Shown piece after piece: positions 16,763 through 25,725 of a stretch of DNA of 64,000 nt. Position 1 is the first letter of the stretch; each line of letters begins with the position of its first letter. Origin of the DNA: an uncultured Prevotellaceae bacterium (GTDB lineage: Bacteria; Bacteroidota; Bacteroidia; Bacteroidales; Bacteroidaceae); NCBI GenBank assembly GCA_900313615.1, contig OMRP01000004.1, positions 62,001 through 126,000 of the forward strand, in the 5' to 3' direction. Below the pieces are notes generated by a model. It was not told where the DNA came from. It was given only the letters and a program-made list of their open reading frames with translations, and made no database searches. The position numbers and the translations under genes are program-made.

Positions 16763-17661
16763 ATGTAAAAATAAATGACATCTCATTCAAGAATCCCGTG
16801 CTCACCGCATCGGGCACGTTTGGTTACGGACTGGAGTTTGCCGACCTCGTTCCGTTAGATGAGTTGGGCGGTATCATTGTCAAGGGTACTACCCTCCATC
16901 CGCGAGAGGGTAACGACTACCCGCGCATGGCGGAGACGGCACAGGGGATGCTCAACTGTGTGGGACTCCAGAACAAAGGGGTGGATTATTTCTGCCAGCA
17001 TATTTATCCGCAGGTGAAAGACATCGATACAAATATCATTGTCAACGTGAGCGGCTCGTCGCCCGACGATTATGCTGAATGTGCATCGCGGGTGGATGTG
17101 CTGGAGAAGATTCCGGCTATTGAACTGAACATTTCCTGTCCCAACGTCAGACAGGGGGGCATGGCTTTTGGGGTCACTCCCGAAGGAGCAGCTAGCGTGG
17201 TGCGAGCTGTAAGAAAGCGCTATAACAAGACGCTCATCGTGAAACTGTCACCCAACGTAACCGATATTGCCGATATCGCTAGGGCTTGCGAGGGAGAGGG
17301 AGCCGACAGCGTGTCGCTCATCAACACGCTTATGGGTATGGCCATCGACATCGAAAGACGAAAGCCGGTGTTGTCCATCGCTACGGGTGGACTGAGCGGA
17401 CCAGCGGTCAAACCGGTTGCCTTGCGTATGGTGTGGCAGGTGGCCAAGGCGGTAAAGATACCCGTTATCGGGTTGGGAGGCATCAGCTGCACCGAAGATG
17501 CCATTGCGTTTTTCATGGCGGGCGCCACAGCCATAGAGATAGGAACAGCCAACTTTATTGATCCTACCATAAGCGTAAAAGTGGCAAAGGGCATCGATAG
17601 GTGGCTTGACAACCATGGATGCAAGTCTATCCAGGAAATCATTGGAGCCATCAACGAGTAA
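16750..17661 (+). CDS. pyrD: Dihydroorotate dehydrogenase B, catalytic subunit
   Basis: 303 residues of the class 1B enzyme. Seen motifs: [13 protein letters not shown] near the N-terminus, [19 protein letters not shown] with the catalytic Cys-containing loop region (class 1 uses Cys as base), KLSPNVTDI and the FMN phosphate-binding GLGGI / [12 protein letters not shown]. It oxidises dihydroorotate to orotate, the fourth step of pyrimidine synthesis, and needs PyrK, encoded by the overlapping gene just before it. Confidence 0.96.
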   Translation: MAAINVKINDISFKNPVLTASGTFGYGLEFADLVPLDELGGIIVKGTTLHPREGNDYPRMAETAQGMLNCVGLQNKGVDYFCQHIYPQVKDIDTNIIVNVSGSSPDDYAECASRVDVLEKIPAIELNISCPNVRQGGMAFGVTPEGAASVVRAVRKRYNKTLIVKLSPNVTDIADIARACEGEGADSVSLINTLMGMAIDIERRKPVLSIATGGLSGPAVKPVALRMVWQVAKAVKIPVIGLGGISCTEDAIAFFMAGATAIEIGTANFIDPTISVKVAKGIDRWLDNHGCKSIQEIIGAINE

Positions 17662-17680
17662 GTTTATTTTGCTTGCTATA

Positions 17681-17712
17681 TAAAAAATGAGAGTGGCCAA
17701 TTGACCACTCTC
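17681..17712 (-). terminator. Terminator for the aroC side
   Basis: GAGAGTGG / CCACTCTC hairpin; on the minus strand it is followed by ATTTTTTATA, so it ends transcripts from the slyD-aroC side and may also block pyrD readthrough. Confidence 0.65.
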
Positions 17713-17993
17713 AACCAACACAAAAACTAAACTAGACTTAACTAAATCAAATAGGGATTTTCACAAACCCCGCATTAATCGTTTGCAAATATAATAAATA
17801 AATCGGACATTCAAAACTTTTTTCAACAAAAAAGTGTTTTTGTCACAATTATTTTATGAATAATCCCCATTTTTTAGGAAGAAACCATATTTTTGGGGGG
17901 CAAATTTGTAGTTTAAAGGGGAGTAAAAAGGGCGAAAAAACGCTTCGCTTAGAAGCCTTTTCTAACTATCCTTTTCCATTTTAGAAATCCTTT
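17713..17993. other. AT-rich gap, nothing recognised
   Basis: Between the hairpin and aroC I see no ORF, RNA gene or promoter I can support. TTTTAGAAATCC and TTTCTAA words recur near 17960-17995. Confidence 0.5.
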
Positions 17994-19076
17994 CTAATTC
18001 ATCACCTTCCTTGCCTCGCAAATGAGCAGGTGGTCAAGAATCGTCATCGCTGCCATGGCCTCCACCACGGGCACGGCACGAGGCAGCACGCAAGCGTCAT
18101 GGCGTCCACGCGCCTTGAGGGTCGTGGGCTCGCCGCTGACACTTACCGTTGACTGCTCGCATAGAAGCGTGGCCACGGGTTTAAAGGCTACACGGAAATA
18201 GATGTCCTGACCATTGGAAATGCCACCCTGGATGCCACCGCTATGGTTGCTTAGTGTGGTGATACCCACGGGAGATGGTGTGAACAGGTCGTTCTGCTCG
18301 CTACCACGATGACAGGCTCCCTCAAAACCGTCGCCGACCTCAAAGCCCTTGGCGGCATTGATGCTGAGCATGGCTCCACCAAGGGCGGCGTGAAGTTTGC
18401 CGAACTCGGGTTCGCCCAATCCGATGGGACAACCGCGTACCACACAGGTGACAACGCCACCAATGGTGTCGCCAGCGGCTTTCACGTCCATGATAAGTTG
18501 TTCCATGCGTGCTGCCGTCTCGGTGTCGGGGCAACGCACTGCATTGTCCTCCGCTTTCTCTAGGTCGTAAGAGCGATAATCGCGGTCTATGGCGATATCG
18601 CCAACCTGCGACGTAAAGGCATGAATGGTGATGCCCCGCCGCTGCAACACCAACTTGGCGAGGGCGCCAGCCACACAACGGCTGATGGTGATACGAGCTG
18701 AACTGCGTCCGCCGCCACGGTGGTCACGTATGCCATATTTACTATGGTAGGTGAAGTCGGCGTGTGAAGGACGAAACACATCACGCATCTCGTCGTAGTC
18801 AGAGGAATGGTGGTCGTTGTTATGCACCACGAAACCGATAGGACAACCGGTGCTCTTGCCTTCGAAAACGCCACTAAGCAACTCCACCTGGTCGGGTTCG
18901 TTGCGCGAGGTGGTAAGGTGGCTTTGACCGGGTCGACGCCTATTCAATTCATTTTGGATGAACGATATGTCGATGTCGATACCGGCAGGCATACCGTCGA
19001 CGACACCGCCAATGGCCGGACCGTGGCTCTCGCCGAAGGTAGTGAGGCGGAAAAGGGTTCCTGTTGTATTGCTCAT
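17994..19076 (-). CDS. aroC: Chorismate synthase
   Basis: 360 residues starting [19 protein letters not shown], which contains the family signature with the active-site His. Further signatures: [24 protein letters not shown] and the C-terminal GRHD. It makes chorismate from 5-enolpyruvylshikimate 3-phosphate using reduced FMN. Chorismate feeds aromatic amino acids and also the menaquinone genes at 39-43 and 55-57 kb. I reject the 43-codon longer reading because its extra residues ([20 protein letters not shown]) are an out-of-frame copy of the Cys/Gly tail of slyD. Gap to slyD is 10 bp: one operon. Confidence 0.97.
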   Translation of the reverse strand: MSNTTGTLFRLTTFGESHGPAIGGVVDGMPAGIDIDISFIQNELNRRRPGQSHLTTSRNEPDQVELLSGVFEGKSTGCPIGFVVHNNDHHSSDYDEMRDVFRPSHADFTYHSKYGIRDHRGGGRSSARITISRCVAGALAKLVLQRRGITIHAFTSQVGDIAIDRDYRSYDLEKAEDNAVRCPDTETAARMEQLIMDVKAAGDTIGGVVTCVVRGCPIGLGEPEFGKLHAALGGAMLSINAAKGFEVGDGFEGACHRGSEQNDLFTPSPVGITTLSNHSGGIQGGISNGQDIYFRVAFKPVATLLCEQSTVSVSGEPTTLKARGRHDACVLPRAVPVVEAMAAMTILDHLLICEARKVMN

Positions 19077-19086
19077 ATATTCGTTG

Positions 19087-19695
19087 TCAATTACCGCAAC
19101 CGTTGCCACAACCGTTGCCATAGCCTTCACCGCAGCCCTTGCCGCAGTTGCCTTCGCCACAGTCTCCATCACTGCAACCGCCACATCCGCCACATCCTTC
19201 ACCACTCAAGATTTTGGCCATGTGTTCCATCTCATCAAGGGTGGCGGCGCGGCTCATCACTACCTTGCCCATGAAATGAAGGTCATAACCAGCCAAGGGA
19301 TGGTTCAGGTCAACCTTTACCTTGTCGGCTCCCACCTCCACCACTTGGGCCTGGAAGCGTTGGCCTTCCTCGTTCTGCAAGGGGATGATGGCATCGGGAC
19401 GGATATGCTCGTTGTCGAAACGACCGTCAATCTCGAATAGGCTTTTATCCAAATCAAGCACACGCTCGTCTTCGTATTCGCCATAAGCACGGCCACAAGG
19501 TATAGTGAAGTCGAACTCTTCGCCTTCCTGAAGGTCCTTCACCGCTTCCTCGAAGTCGGGGATGGTGATGCCCATGCCTGTGATAAACTGGAACGGCTGA
19601 CTCTCGGATGCTTCTTCCAGCATCTCTCTCTCATCGCCGTCGATGCTCTCCATGCGGTAAGCCACGGCCATCATCTTGTTGTCTTTCTCTGTCAT
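19087..19695 (-). CDS. slyD: SlyD-like FKBP peptidyl-prolyl isomerase
   Basis: 202 residues: FKBP domain split by an IF-domain insert as in SlyD ([34 protein letters not shown]), and a C-terminal tail of about 38 residues with eight Cys in a Gly-rich context (GCGGCGGC, then DC, NC, GC, GC, GC). E. coli SlyD has a His-rich metal tail; this one has Cys but no His, so soft metal binding is likely. It folds proteins and may deliver metal. Start at the ATG 19695 after a -7 box TATCTTTG (19746-19739); the longer reading adds a non-homologous 19 residues. Confidence 0.92.
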   Translation of the reverse strand: MTEKDNKMMAVAYRMESIDGDEREMLEEASESQPFQFITGMGITIPDFEEAVKDLQEGEEFDFTIPCGRAYGEYEDERVLDLDKSLFEIDGRFDNEHIRPDAIIPLQNEEGQRFQAQVVEVGADKVKVDLNHPLAGYDLHFMGKVVMSRAATLDEMEHMAKILSGEGCGGCGGCSDGDCGEGNCGKGCGEGYGNGCGNGCGN

Positions 19696-19849
19696 GATAA
19701 AATATAGGGAAATAATTATATTTGGCTGATTATTGTTGCAAAGATAGTGCAAAAATAATAACTAGAAGAATTTGCAGGTGTGTTTTTTCGTGAACCATAG
19801 GGTCTCTGTCCTTATTCCCTCCCCTCTGGGGGCATGGAGGGCAGTGGAA

Positions 19850-19890
19850 AACAAAAGCGCGTCGACATGCTTTTCAGACATGCGACGCGC
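19850..19890 (-). terminator. Terminator of the 37-aa gene
   Basis: GCGCGTCG-(A)-CATG, loop of nine, CATG-CGACGCGC; on the minus strand it is followed by CTTTTGTTTTCC. It lies 25 bp after the stop codon of the 37-aa ORF. Confidence 0.8.
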
Positions 19891-19914
19891 CAATATGAAT
19901 GATAATCATTTAAA

Positions 19915-20028
19915 TCAAGTGTACCAGATTGACGGCTCAGCTTCATAAGGGTACAAGTCGTCCATCTCACAGTCGTACATCGTGTCGTGCTCGTGCTCTT
20001 CCTCGAAAGCGGCTTTTCTCATGTTCAT
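19915..20028 (-). CDS. 37-aa acidic small protein
   Basis: ORF reading MNMRKAAFEEEHEHDTMYDC and then EMDDLYPYEAEPSIWYT. It has a full set of gene signals: minus-strand -7 box TATCTTTG at 20127-20120, a perfect Shine-Dalgarno AGGAGG (20041-20036) seven bases before the ATG, and a terminator after it. Strong SD sequences are rare in this genome, which makes the start very credible. The product has about 11 acidic residues, two His and one Cys and no hydrophobic segment, so it is probably cytoplasmic. A longer in-frame reading from 20163 would start upstream of the promoter box. Function unknown. Confidence 0.72.
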   Translation of the reverse strand: MNMRKAAFEEEHEHDTMYDCEMDDLYPYEAEPSIWYT

Positions 20029-20119
20029 TACTCTACCTCCTGTTATGATCCGGTTGTCTCCGAACGGATTTTTAGTGAATGATGGGGTGGAGACATCCCC
20101 GTTTTTTTTGTGTTTGTCA

Positions 20120-20127
20120 CAAAGATA
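20120..20127 (-). promoter_or_regulatory. Promoter -7 box of the 37-aa gene
   Basis: TATCTTTG on the minus strand, about 92 bp before the ATG, giving a leader of about 85 nt. Confidence 0.65.
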
Positions 20128-20283
20128 ATACACAATGGCCAAAATTGTTCTCTTTGCTTCCACTTTTTAAGAATTATTAAGCGTTTTGCTTGCAGATTGT
20201 AGGTTATTTGCTTTATTACGCTACAAATTAACATTTGAGAAGCCGCGAAAGTTGTCCTTTGTCATTTTCTCAATCATCAGTTA

Positions 20284-20316
20284 TTGATATGCGTCAAAAG
20301 TGTTGACATGCGTCAA
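20284..20316 (+). promoter_or_regulatory. Two tandem operator-like palindromes
   Basis: TTGATATGCGTCAA (20284-20297) and TTGACATGCGTCAA (20303-20316), inverted repeats TTGAC/GTCAA with a 4-bp centre, repeated at 19 bp. They lie about 60 bp before the -33 region of the 30-aa gene, a position typical of activator sites. Confidence 0.6.
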
Positions 20317-20377
20317 TAATACACTTGTTTTGGACCGAAAATCATCATTTCATGCTTGGGGTGTTGCGAGGTGTCCT

Positions 20378-20385
20378 TACCTTTG
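20378..20385 (+). promoter_or_regulatory. Promoter -7 box of the 30-aa gene
   Basis: TACCTTTG, with a weak TTGG -33 element about 20 bp earlier; leader of about 70 nt. Confidence 0.65.
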
Positions 20386-20460
20386 CACCGTCAAAAAGAT
20401 AAAAAGATTGTAAGGATAACATTTTATTATTAAAAAATTAAAGTAGAAAGGAAACAAATT

Positions 20461-20553
20461 ATGGCATTGATAATTGCAGCCATCGTTGTGGCATCCATTC
20501 ACATCTATTTCATCGTGAAAAATCACGGAATGGGAACACCCAATTTTGAATAG
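20461..20553 (+). CDS. 30-aa single-pass membrane mini-protein
   Basis: ORF of 31 codons: MALIIAAIVVASIHIYFIVK then NHGMGTPNFE. Residues 2-19 form one clear transmembrane helix with a small polar tail. It lies in an otherwise empty 550-bp gap, and has its own promoter box (20378), two upstream palindromes and a strong terminator 25 bp after the stop. All of this supports a real gene far below usual length cut-offs. Small membrane proteins of this size often tune larger membrane complexes, but no partner is visible here. No relation to rsmA downstream, which has its own promoter. Confidence 0.7.
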   Translation: MALIIAAIVVASIHIYFIVKNHGMGTPNFE

Positions 20554-20577
20554 AAATACAGTGAGAGAAATAGATAA

Positions 20578-20623
20578 GGCGGGGCGGTAACCAGTAAAAC
20601 GGTTAACCGCCCCGCCTGTTTTA
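20578..20623 (+). terminator. Strong terminator after the 30-aa gene
   Basis: GGCGGGGCGGTAACC, loop AGTAAAAC, GGTTAACCGCCCCGCC (15 pairs, one bulged T), then TGTTTTATT. Confidence 0.93.
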
Positions 20624-20644
20624 TTGAGTTTAGGGTGGGGATAA

Positions 20645-20711
20645 ACTTCATCTCGGGATAAAAAATGAACGAGTTCATTTTGTTCTCCTCTCGATTTGCA
20701 TTATCTTTGCA
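20645..20711 (+). repeat. Promoter module with palindrome, copy before rsmA
   Basis: CTTCATCTCGGGAT, palindrome AAATGAAC-GA-GTTCATTT (20663-20680), overlapping TTTG (20679-20682), 19 bp, -7 box TATCTTTG (20702-20709). Relative to the copy at 10101 both arms changed together (TAAAC/GTTTA to TGAAC/GTTCA), keeping the pairing. Confidence 0.8.
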
Positions 20712-20728
20712 GGCACAAAGATATATTT

Positions 20729-21517
20729 ATGCGAACGGTAAGACCCAAGAAGAATTTAGGACAACATTTCCTCGTCGACCTCGACATTGCGCGCCGCATT
20801 GCCGACACGGTGGATGCTTGTCCCGACATACCCATACTCGAGGTGGGACCGGGCATGGGGGTACTCACACAGTACCTCATGCCAAAAGAACGCGAACTGC
20901 GTGTCGTGGAAATCGACAGCGAATCGGTGGCCTACTTGCATGAACATTTCCAGCAACTGGCCGATAAGGTCATCGCCGGTGATTTCCTGCGTATGGACCT
21001 CTCCACCCTCTTCCAAGGACAACCTTTTGTGCTCACAGGCAACTACCCCTACGACATCTCCACACAGATATTCTTCCACATGCTCGACTACAAAGAGTAC
21101 ATTCCTTGTTGCACGGGCATGATTCAGCGTGAGGTGGCGCAGCGCATCGCCTCAAAACCGGGCACCAAGGCATATGGAATATTGAGTGTGATGATTCAGG
21201 CATGGTACGACGTGGAATATCTCTTTACCGTTGATGAAAATGTCTTTAACCCGCCACCTAAGGTGAAGAGTGCTGTGATTCGAATGACACGCAATGGTGT
21301 GACGGACCTTGGATGCGACGAACGGCTGTTCCGACGGGTGGTAAAGACCGTTTTCAACCAAAGAAGAAAAATGTTGCGCGTAAGCCTACGTCCGCTCTTT
21401 ACAGAGGGACAACCGTCACCGGATTTCTTCACTCATGAGATGATGACACAACGCCCCGAACAACTGTCCGTGGCTGAATTCGTGGAACTGACCAATAGGG
21501 TGAAAGAATATCTTTAA
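20729..21517 (+). CDS. rsmA: 16S rRNA A1518/A1519 dimethyltransferase
   Basis: 262 residues of KsgA/RsmA. The start MRTVRPKKNLGQHFLVD is the standard N-terminus. SAM motif I is ILEVGPGMGVLT near residue 37, the adenine-binding motif is NYPYDIS, followed by GMIQREVAQR. It dimethylates two adjacent adenines in helix 45 of 16S rRNA late in 30S assembly; loss gives kasugamycin resistance in other bacteria. An 11-codon longer reading is possible but would begin upstream of the -7 box at 20702, so I exclude it. Confidence 0.97.
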   Translation: MRTVRPKKNLGQHFLVDLDIARRIADTVDACPDIPILEVGPGMGVLTQYLMPKERELRVVEIDSESVAYLHEHFQQLADKVIAGDFLRMDLSTLFQGQPFVLTGNYPYDISTQIFFHMLDYKEYIPCCTGMIQREVAQRIASKPGTKAYGILSVMIQAWYDVEYLFTVDENVFNPPPKVKSAVIRMTRNGVTDLGCDERLFRRVVKTVFNQRRKMLRVSLRPLFTEGQPSPDFFTHEMMTQRPEQLSVAEFVELTNRVKEYL

Positions 21518-21526
21518 AACCTTTAA

Positions 21527-21549
21527 ACCCAAATCGAACCGATTTGGGT
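21527..21549. terminator. Bidirectional terminator
   Basis: ACCCAAATCG, loop AAC, CGATTTGGGT: 10 perfect pairs between convergent rsmA and the sorting-tail gene. Confidence 0.75.
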
Positions 21550-21553
21550 GAAT

Positions 21554-21958
21554 TCATAGTCTCACCTTCATCACCTTGTTGCCTTGGCGGATAATGTAAA
21601 TGCCACGGGGCAATGACTGCAAGTCCAAATTGCCGTGCTTGAGCAGCACGCCTGAAGTGCTGTACACCTCCACTTCACCAGTGGCATCCCATTCTGTCTG
21701 GTCGATGCCGCTGCTATCTGTCGGACCCAAATAAATCCGGTGTAAGTCTTTCAGCATAAAGGTGGCAACAGTGCTGCCACTATCGTTCAGCACCATCATC
21801 TGGTTATCGCTGAACTTGATCTGCTTGAAATCGGTAAGGGTTATCTGCGTGGTGCTATTGTCGGTATTTTCAACAACAATATAATCTATGTTGTCGGCAA
21901 AGACTGATGTCGACAACAAAACCGTCAAGGTCAATATAAGGGCGCGTAGTATTCTCAT
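21554..21958 (-). CDS. Secreted mini-protein ending in a T9SS-type sorting tail
   Basis: 134 residues: signal peptide (hydrophobic 5-20, cleavage near VFADN), a middle of about 60 residues (YIVVENTDNSTTQITLTDFK, then FSDNQMMVLNDSGSTVATFML), and a C-terminal segment of about 40 residues (VEVYSTSGVLLKHGNLD then LPRGIYIIRQGNKVMKVRL) with the YxxxG..L....LPxGxYI pattern of type A T9SS sorting domains. There is almost no passenger domain. It could be a free-standing surface adaptor or a family specific to Prevotella-like genomes. A minus-strand -7 box TATCTTTG sits at about 21990-21983. Confidence 0.75.
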   Translation of the reverse strand: MRILRALILTLTVLLSTSVFADNIDYIVVENTDNSTTQITLTDFKQIKFSDNQMMVLNDSGSTVATFMLKDLHRIYLGPTDSSGIDQTEWDATGEVEVYSTSGVLLKHGNLDLQSLPRGIYIIRQGNKVMKVRL

Positions 21959-22078
21959 GATATATAATTCTTATTATCTTTTGCAAAGATAATGGTATTT
22001 TTTGGATTATATATGATTAATCACCATTTTTTTTCGTATTTTTGCGAAGTCATTTGTTGATATTCAACGAAATACACC

Positions 22079-22534
22079 ATGAAAGAAAAATACGATTTGG
22101 CATTGAGACAATTGCAGGCCCTGTTGGAAGACGAACACGATGAGATGGGTGTGCTGGCCAATGCTGCGGCGCTCATCAAGGAGGTGACCAATTATTTCTG
22201 GGTGGGTTTTTATGTGGTTCGTGGCGACGAGTTGTTGCTCGGACCCTTCCAAGGCTCTGTGGCGTGCATGCATATCGCTTATGGTCGTGGCGTGTGTGGC
22301 ACGACGTGGAGGGAACGGCGCACCATTGTGGTCGACGATGTGCATCAGTTTCCGGGACACATTGCATGTTCCTCGCTCAGTCAGTCCGAAGTGGTGGTGC
22401 CTCTTTTCAATGGCAAAGGCGACGTGAAAGCTGTGCTCGATGTGGACAGCGAACTCCTGGCAGATTTCTCCCCCGATGATGTCACCTTCCTCGAATCTGC
22501 TGCCGCCATCGTGAGCAAGGCTTTGTATGTTTAG
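22079..22534 (+). CDS. msrC: Free methionine-(R)-sulfoxide reductase (GAF domain)
   Basis: 151 residues forming a single GAF domain. The three family cysteines are present in SVACMHI, GVCGTTW and HIACSSL, matching the fRMsr enzymes of about 150-165 residues that reduce free Met-(R)-O using thioredoxin. It protects the free amino-acid pool in the cytoplasm. -7 box TATTTTTG at 22032-22039 gives a 35-nt leader. It is separate from frr, which has its own promoter box (TATTTTTG, near 22615). Confidence 0.9.
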   Translation: MKEKYDLALRQLQALLEDEHDEMGVLANAAALIKEVTNYFWVGFYVVRGDELLLGPFQGSVACMHIAYGRGVCGTTWRERRTIVVDDVHQFPGHIACSSLSQSEVVVPLFNGKGDVKAVLDVDSELLADFSPDDVTFLESAAAIVSKALYV

Positions 22535-22659
22535 CTCACGGCATCCTTCCCACTCCTCCACTCCGAAAATATAAAAAATCTCCCCAACTTTTTGCGTATT
22601 CCACGAAAACTTTCTATTTTTGTGGCAAATAATCCTATAACAATCATAACAACTATATC

Positions 22660-23220
22660 ATGATCGACGTAAAAGCAACACTCAACGAAAGTGAAGAGAG
22701 AATGGAGATGGCCGCACTCTTCTTAGAAGAGCAATTGGCACGCATACGCGCCGGAAGAGCCAACATCGCCATCCTCAGCGGCGTGAGGGTCGAATCCTAC
22801 GGACAAATGGTGCCGCTCAACCAAGTGGCCAACGTGTCAACACCCGACCCGCGTACCATCGCCATCCGTCCTTGGGACAAAAAAATGATCAAGGCCATTG
22901 AAAAGGCCATCATGGACTCCGATGTGGGCATCACACCGGAGAACAATGGCGAAATCGTCCGTTTGGGCATACCGCAGCCCACTGAGGAGCGTCGCCGCGA
23001 ACTGGCCAAGCAATGCAACAAAATCGGCGAGAAAGCCAAGGTGGAGGTGCGCAACGTGCGCAGTGACATCAAGGAGCGCCTGAAGAAAGCCATCAAAGAC
23101 GGACTGTCGGAAGACAACGAGAAAGATGCGGAACTCGAACTGCAGAAGGTTCACGACAGGTTCATCAAAAAAATTGATGAGTTGCTGGCGGCTAAGAACA
23201 AAGAGATTATGACGGTCTGA
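22660..23220 (+). CDS. frr: Ribosome recycling factor
   Basis: 186 residues, standard RRF length. Typical segments: RAGRANIAILSGVRVESYG near 30-50, NQVANVSTPDPRTI, and NIGIT..NNGEIVRL-like GITPENNGEIVRLGIP, ending in a helical basic C-terminus. Together with EF-G it splits post-termination ribosomes. Six bases separate it from rsgA, so the two ribosome factors are co-transcribed. Confidence 0.98.
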   Translation: MIDVKATLNESEERMEMAALFLEEQLARIRAGRANIAILSGVRVESYGQMVPLNQVANVSTPDPRTIAIRPWDKKMIKAIEKAIMDSDVGITPENNGEIVRLGIPQPTEERRRELAKQCNKIGEKAKVEVRNVRSDIKERLKKAIKDGLSEDNEKDAELELQKVHDRFIKKIDELLAAKNKEIMTV

Positions 23221-23226
23221 TTCCGC

Positions 23227-24159
23227 ATGAAAGGACTCGTCATCAAGAATACGGGCAGTTGGTACACGGTACTCACCGACGAGGGCACTGTCATCGACAG
23301 TAAAATTAAGGGCAATTTCCGGCTTAAAGGCATACGGAGCACCAACCCTGTTGCCGTCGGCGACCGTGTCACCATACTGACCAACCAAGAAGGTACGGCG
23401 TTCATCACTCATATCGATGACCGCCGTAACTATATCATACGCCGCTCTTCCAACCTGTCGAAACAAAGCCACATCATCGCGGCCAATGTCGACCAGGCAT
23501 TCCTCATCGTCACCATCAACTACCCAGAGACATCCACCACCTTCATCGACCGCTTCTTGGCTACGGCGGAGGCATACAGCGTGCCCGTGGTGTTGGTTTT
23601 CAACAAGACCGATCGCCTGTCGCCTGAAGAAAGACACATCCAGAAGATGATGGTCGACCTCTACGATGGCATAGGATATACGTGCCGAGAGATTTCGGCT
23701 GCCACGGGCGAGGGCATCGATGCGCTGGAACCCCTGTTGATTGACAAAATCACACTCTTCAGTGGCAATAGCGGTGTGGGCAAATCGACATTGCTCAACC
23801 GTCTCATTCCCGGTGTCCAACTACGCACGGCAGAGATATCCGATGCTCACAATACAGGCATGCACACCACCACCTTCAGCGAGATGCTTCGGTTGCCCTG
23901 TGGTGGATGGGCCATTGACACACCGGGTGTAAAGGGCTTTGGTGCCTATGATATGGAGCCAGAGGAGATATGTTCTTATTTCCGCGAGATTTTCCGCTTC
24001 TCAGCCAATTGCCGCTTCAACAACTGCACGCACACCCATGAACCGAATTGTGCGGTCATCGAGGCGGTCAAGAATCATTATATAGCTGAGAGCCGCTACA
24101 ATTCCTACCTCTCTATGCTCGACGACAAGGACGAAAGCAAATACCGCGAAGCGTATTAG
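23227..24159 (+). CDS. rsgA: 30S maturation GTPase RsgA
   Basis: 310 residues with circularly permuted GTPase motifs: OB-fold (1-80), NKTD (G4, about 126), then [12 protein letters not shown] (G1, about 179-190), DTPGVKGFG (G3) and a C-terminal zinc site with [13 protein letters not shown]. RsgA checks late 30S subunits, the same stage at which RsmA (encoded 2.5 kb upstream) acts. Second gene of the frr operon. Confidence 0.97.
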   Translation: MKGLVIKNTGSWYTVLTDEGTVIDSKIKGNFRLKGIRSTNPVAVGDRVTILTNQEGTAFITHIDDRRNYIIRRSSNLSKQSHIIAANVDQAFLIVTINYPETSTTFIDRFLATAEAYSVPVVLVFNKTDRLSPEERHIQKMMVDLYDGIGYTCREISAATGEGIDALEPLLIDKITLFSGNSGVGKSTLLNRLIPGVQLRTAEISDAHNTGMHTTTFSEMLRLPCGGWAIDTPGVKGFGAYDMEPEEICSYFREIFRFSANCRFNNCTHTHEPNCAVIEAVKNHYIAESRYNSYLSMLDDKDESKYREAY

Positions 24160-24286
24160 AAGGGGTGAGTGGTGAGAGGTGAGTGGTGAGAGATTACTCC
24201 GTTCGGTTCACGTTATTCCCCAATATATTCTTCCTGGAATTCGTCCTCATGAATACTCTTAGGATTTCCTATATTATCATATAAAA

Positions 24287-25576
24287 ATGAAGAAACTTCT
24301 TATTACAACTCTCGCGCTCGTTGCACTACAGGCCATGGCGCAGCCCCCTCTCAAACATTCTGTCTTGGGTACCTCGGTGCGCTCCGACGATGGACAACTG
24401 ACCATCACTTCTGTCGACAAAAGACAGAATTACAGCGGAGGTGACGCGCAAACTCGCGAGACGGCCATCAATTCGCCGAAGTCGGCAAATATCCATCCCA
24501 ACGGTAAGAAATACTACATCAACTCGCTCGAGGGATGTGCCACGGTGGTCTTCGAGATGGGTACGAACCGCAAACTCAAGACCATCAACCACCACTGCGA
24601 CCCATCGAAAGACGCACTGTGGAGCCCACCATCCGACCTCTACCCGTTCACGCATTACAAGACGAATCTCAATACCTTCGCGGGGAAACCTGTCGAGGGC
24701 TGTTTCTCGCATGGTGGACGCTATTTCTGGGTGCCTTACTACCGGCGTACCTACGACATCAATGCGCAAGACCCCTCGGCATTGGCCATCATCGACACGG
24801 AGACGGATGAGATTGTGCGTCTCATGGAAACAGGACCGCTGCCAAAAATGGTGTGCTGCTCTCACGACGGTAAATATGTGGCCATCACTCATTGGGGCAA
24901 CAACACCGTGGGACTGGTGCGCGTCGACAGTGACAACCCCAAGGACTGGCGACATGAACGGCTGTTGGTGGTCGACTATGTGCTGCCACTGAATTTCAGC
25001 ATGACACACCAGATAGACCGTGACAACAACAGCGGCTACTGCCTACGTGGTACAGTGTTCACACCCGACGACCATTACCTGCTTGTGGGGTGCATGGGAC
25101 AGTCTGGAGGCATCGCCGTCTTCGACATGCAAAATATGGAATACCTCGGCCGTCTTCAAGGCATGCGTTCCAACGTTCGCCATCTTGTTATCAACAATGG
25201 CTATCTTTACCTCAGCATCAATGCCGCCGGTTATGTGCAGCGTCTGCCGTTGGAGAAATTCTTAGAGGCGGCCCGCCAGATGAAGAACCACCTTGGTTCG
25301 GTGAGTGGTTGGGAGGAATGTCAGGTGGGTACGGGTGCACGCACCATCGAGATATCCCCCGACGGACGCTATGTCTTCGCGGCCTGCAACGCCGCCTCCG
25401 AAGTGTGTGTTGTCGACACACGAAAGATGAAGACCGTGGCACGCATCACTTGTGACTCCTATCCCGTTGGCCTCGACATCTCACGCGATGGACAATGGGT
25501 CATCGTCACTTCACAGGGCAGACGTAACCAAGGAGGCAATGCCGTCAACATCTTCCGCGTCAGTTACGGTGATTAG
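24287..25576 (+). CDS. Secreted beta-propeller protein (YncE/cytochrome d1-like)
   Basis: 429 residues with a signal peptide (hydrophobic 4-17, cleavage after AMAQ). The mature part has repeated blades of about 45 residues with S.DG.Y..V or NPDG-type turns (HPNGKKYYINS, SHDGKYVAITHWG, SPDGRYVFAACN, SRDGQWVIVTSQG) and D(T/M).....I strand ends (IDTETDEIVRL, VVDTRKMKTVARI). This is the YncE or nitrite-reductase d1-like seven-bladed propeller, without haem motifs. The ligand is unknown; surface or periplasmic. Confidence 0.82.
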   Translation: MKKLLITTLALVALQAMAQPPLKHSVLGTSVRSDDGQLTITSVDKRQNYSGGDAQTRETAINSPKSANIHPNGKKYYINSLEGCATVVFEMGTNRKLKTINHHCDPSKDALWSPPSDLYPFTHYKTNLNTFAGKPVEGCFSHGGRYFWVPYYRRTYDINAQDPSALAIIDTETDEIVRLMETGPLPKMVCCSHDGKYVAITHWGNNTVGLVRVDSDNPKDWRHERLLVVDYVLPLNFSMTHQIDRDNNSGYCLRGTVFTPDDHYLLVGCMGQSGGIAVFDMQNMEYLGRLQGMRSNVRHLVINNGYLYLSINAAGYVQRLPLEKFLEAARQMKNHLGSVSGWEECQVGTGARTIEISPDGRYVFAACNAASEVCVVDTRKMKTVARITCDSYPVGLDISRDGQWVIVTSQGRRNQGGNAVNIFRVSYGD

Positions 25577-25725
25577 GGCTTAGGGACAAGCCTGAAGATG
25601 TCGCTAATGTTTGTTGAAAAGAATGGAAAAGAAATGATGTCTATCGGCGATTGCTCAATGATTGTAGCTTTAATCTTAATGATGTAGTAAAGGTTTTCGG
25701 CTCACTTTGTAACTATCTAGGATTT

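Noticed and set aside
22837-23820. Long minus-strand reading frame (about 327 codons) opposite frr and rsgA
   Set aside because: It lies entirely antisense to two certain genes, has no recognisable domain and no promoter; its length follows from the codon use of the real genes.
25577-25725. Decayed gene between the beta-propeller and PHP genes
   Set aside because: Some codon-like periodicity by eye but stops in all frames and no recognisable peptide.
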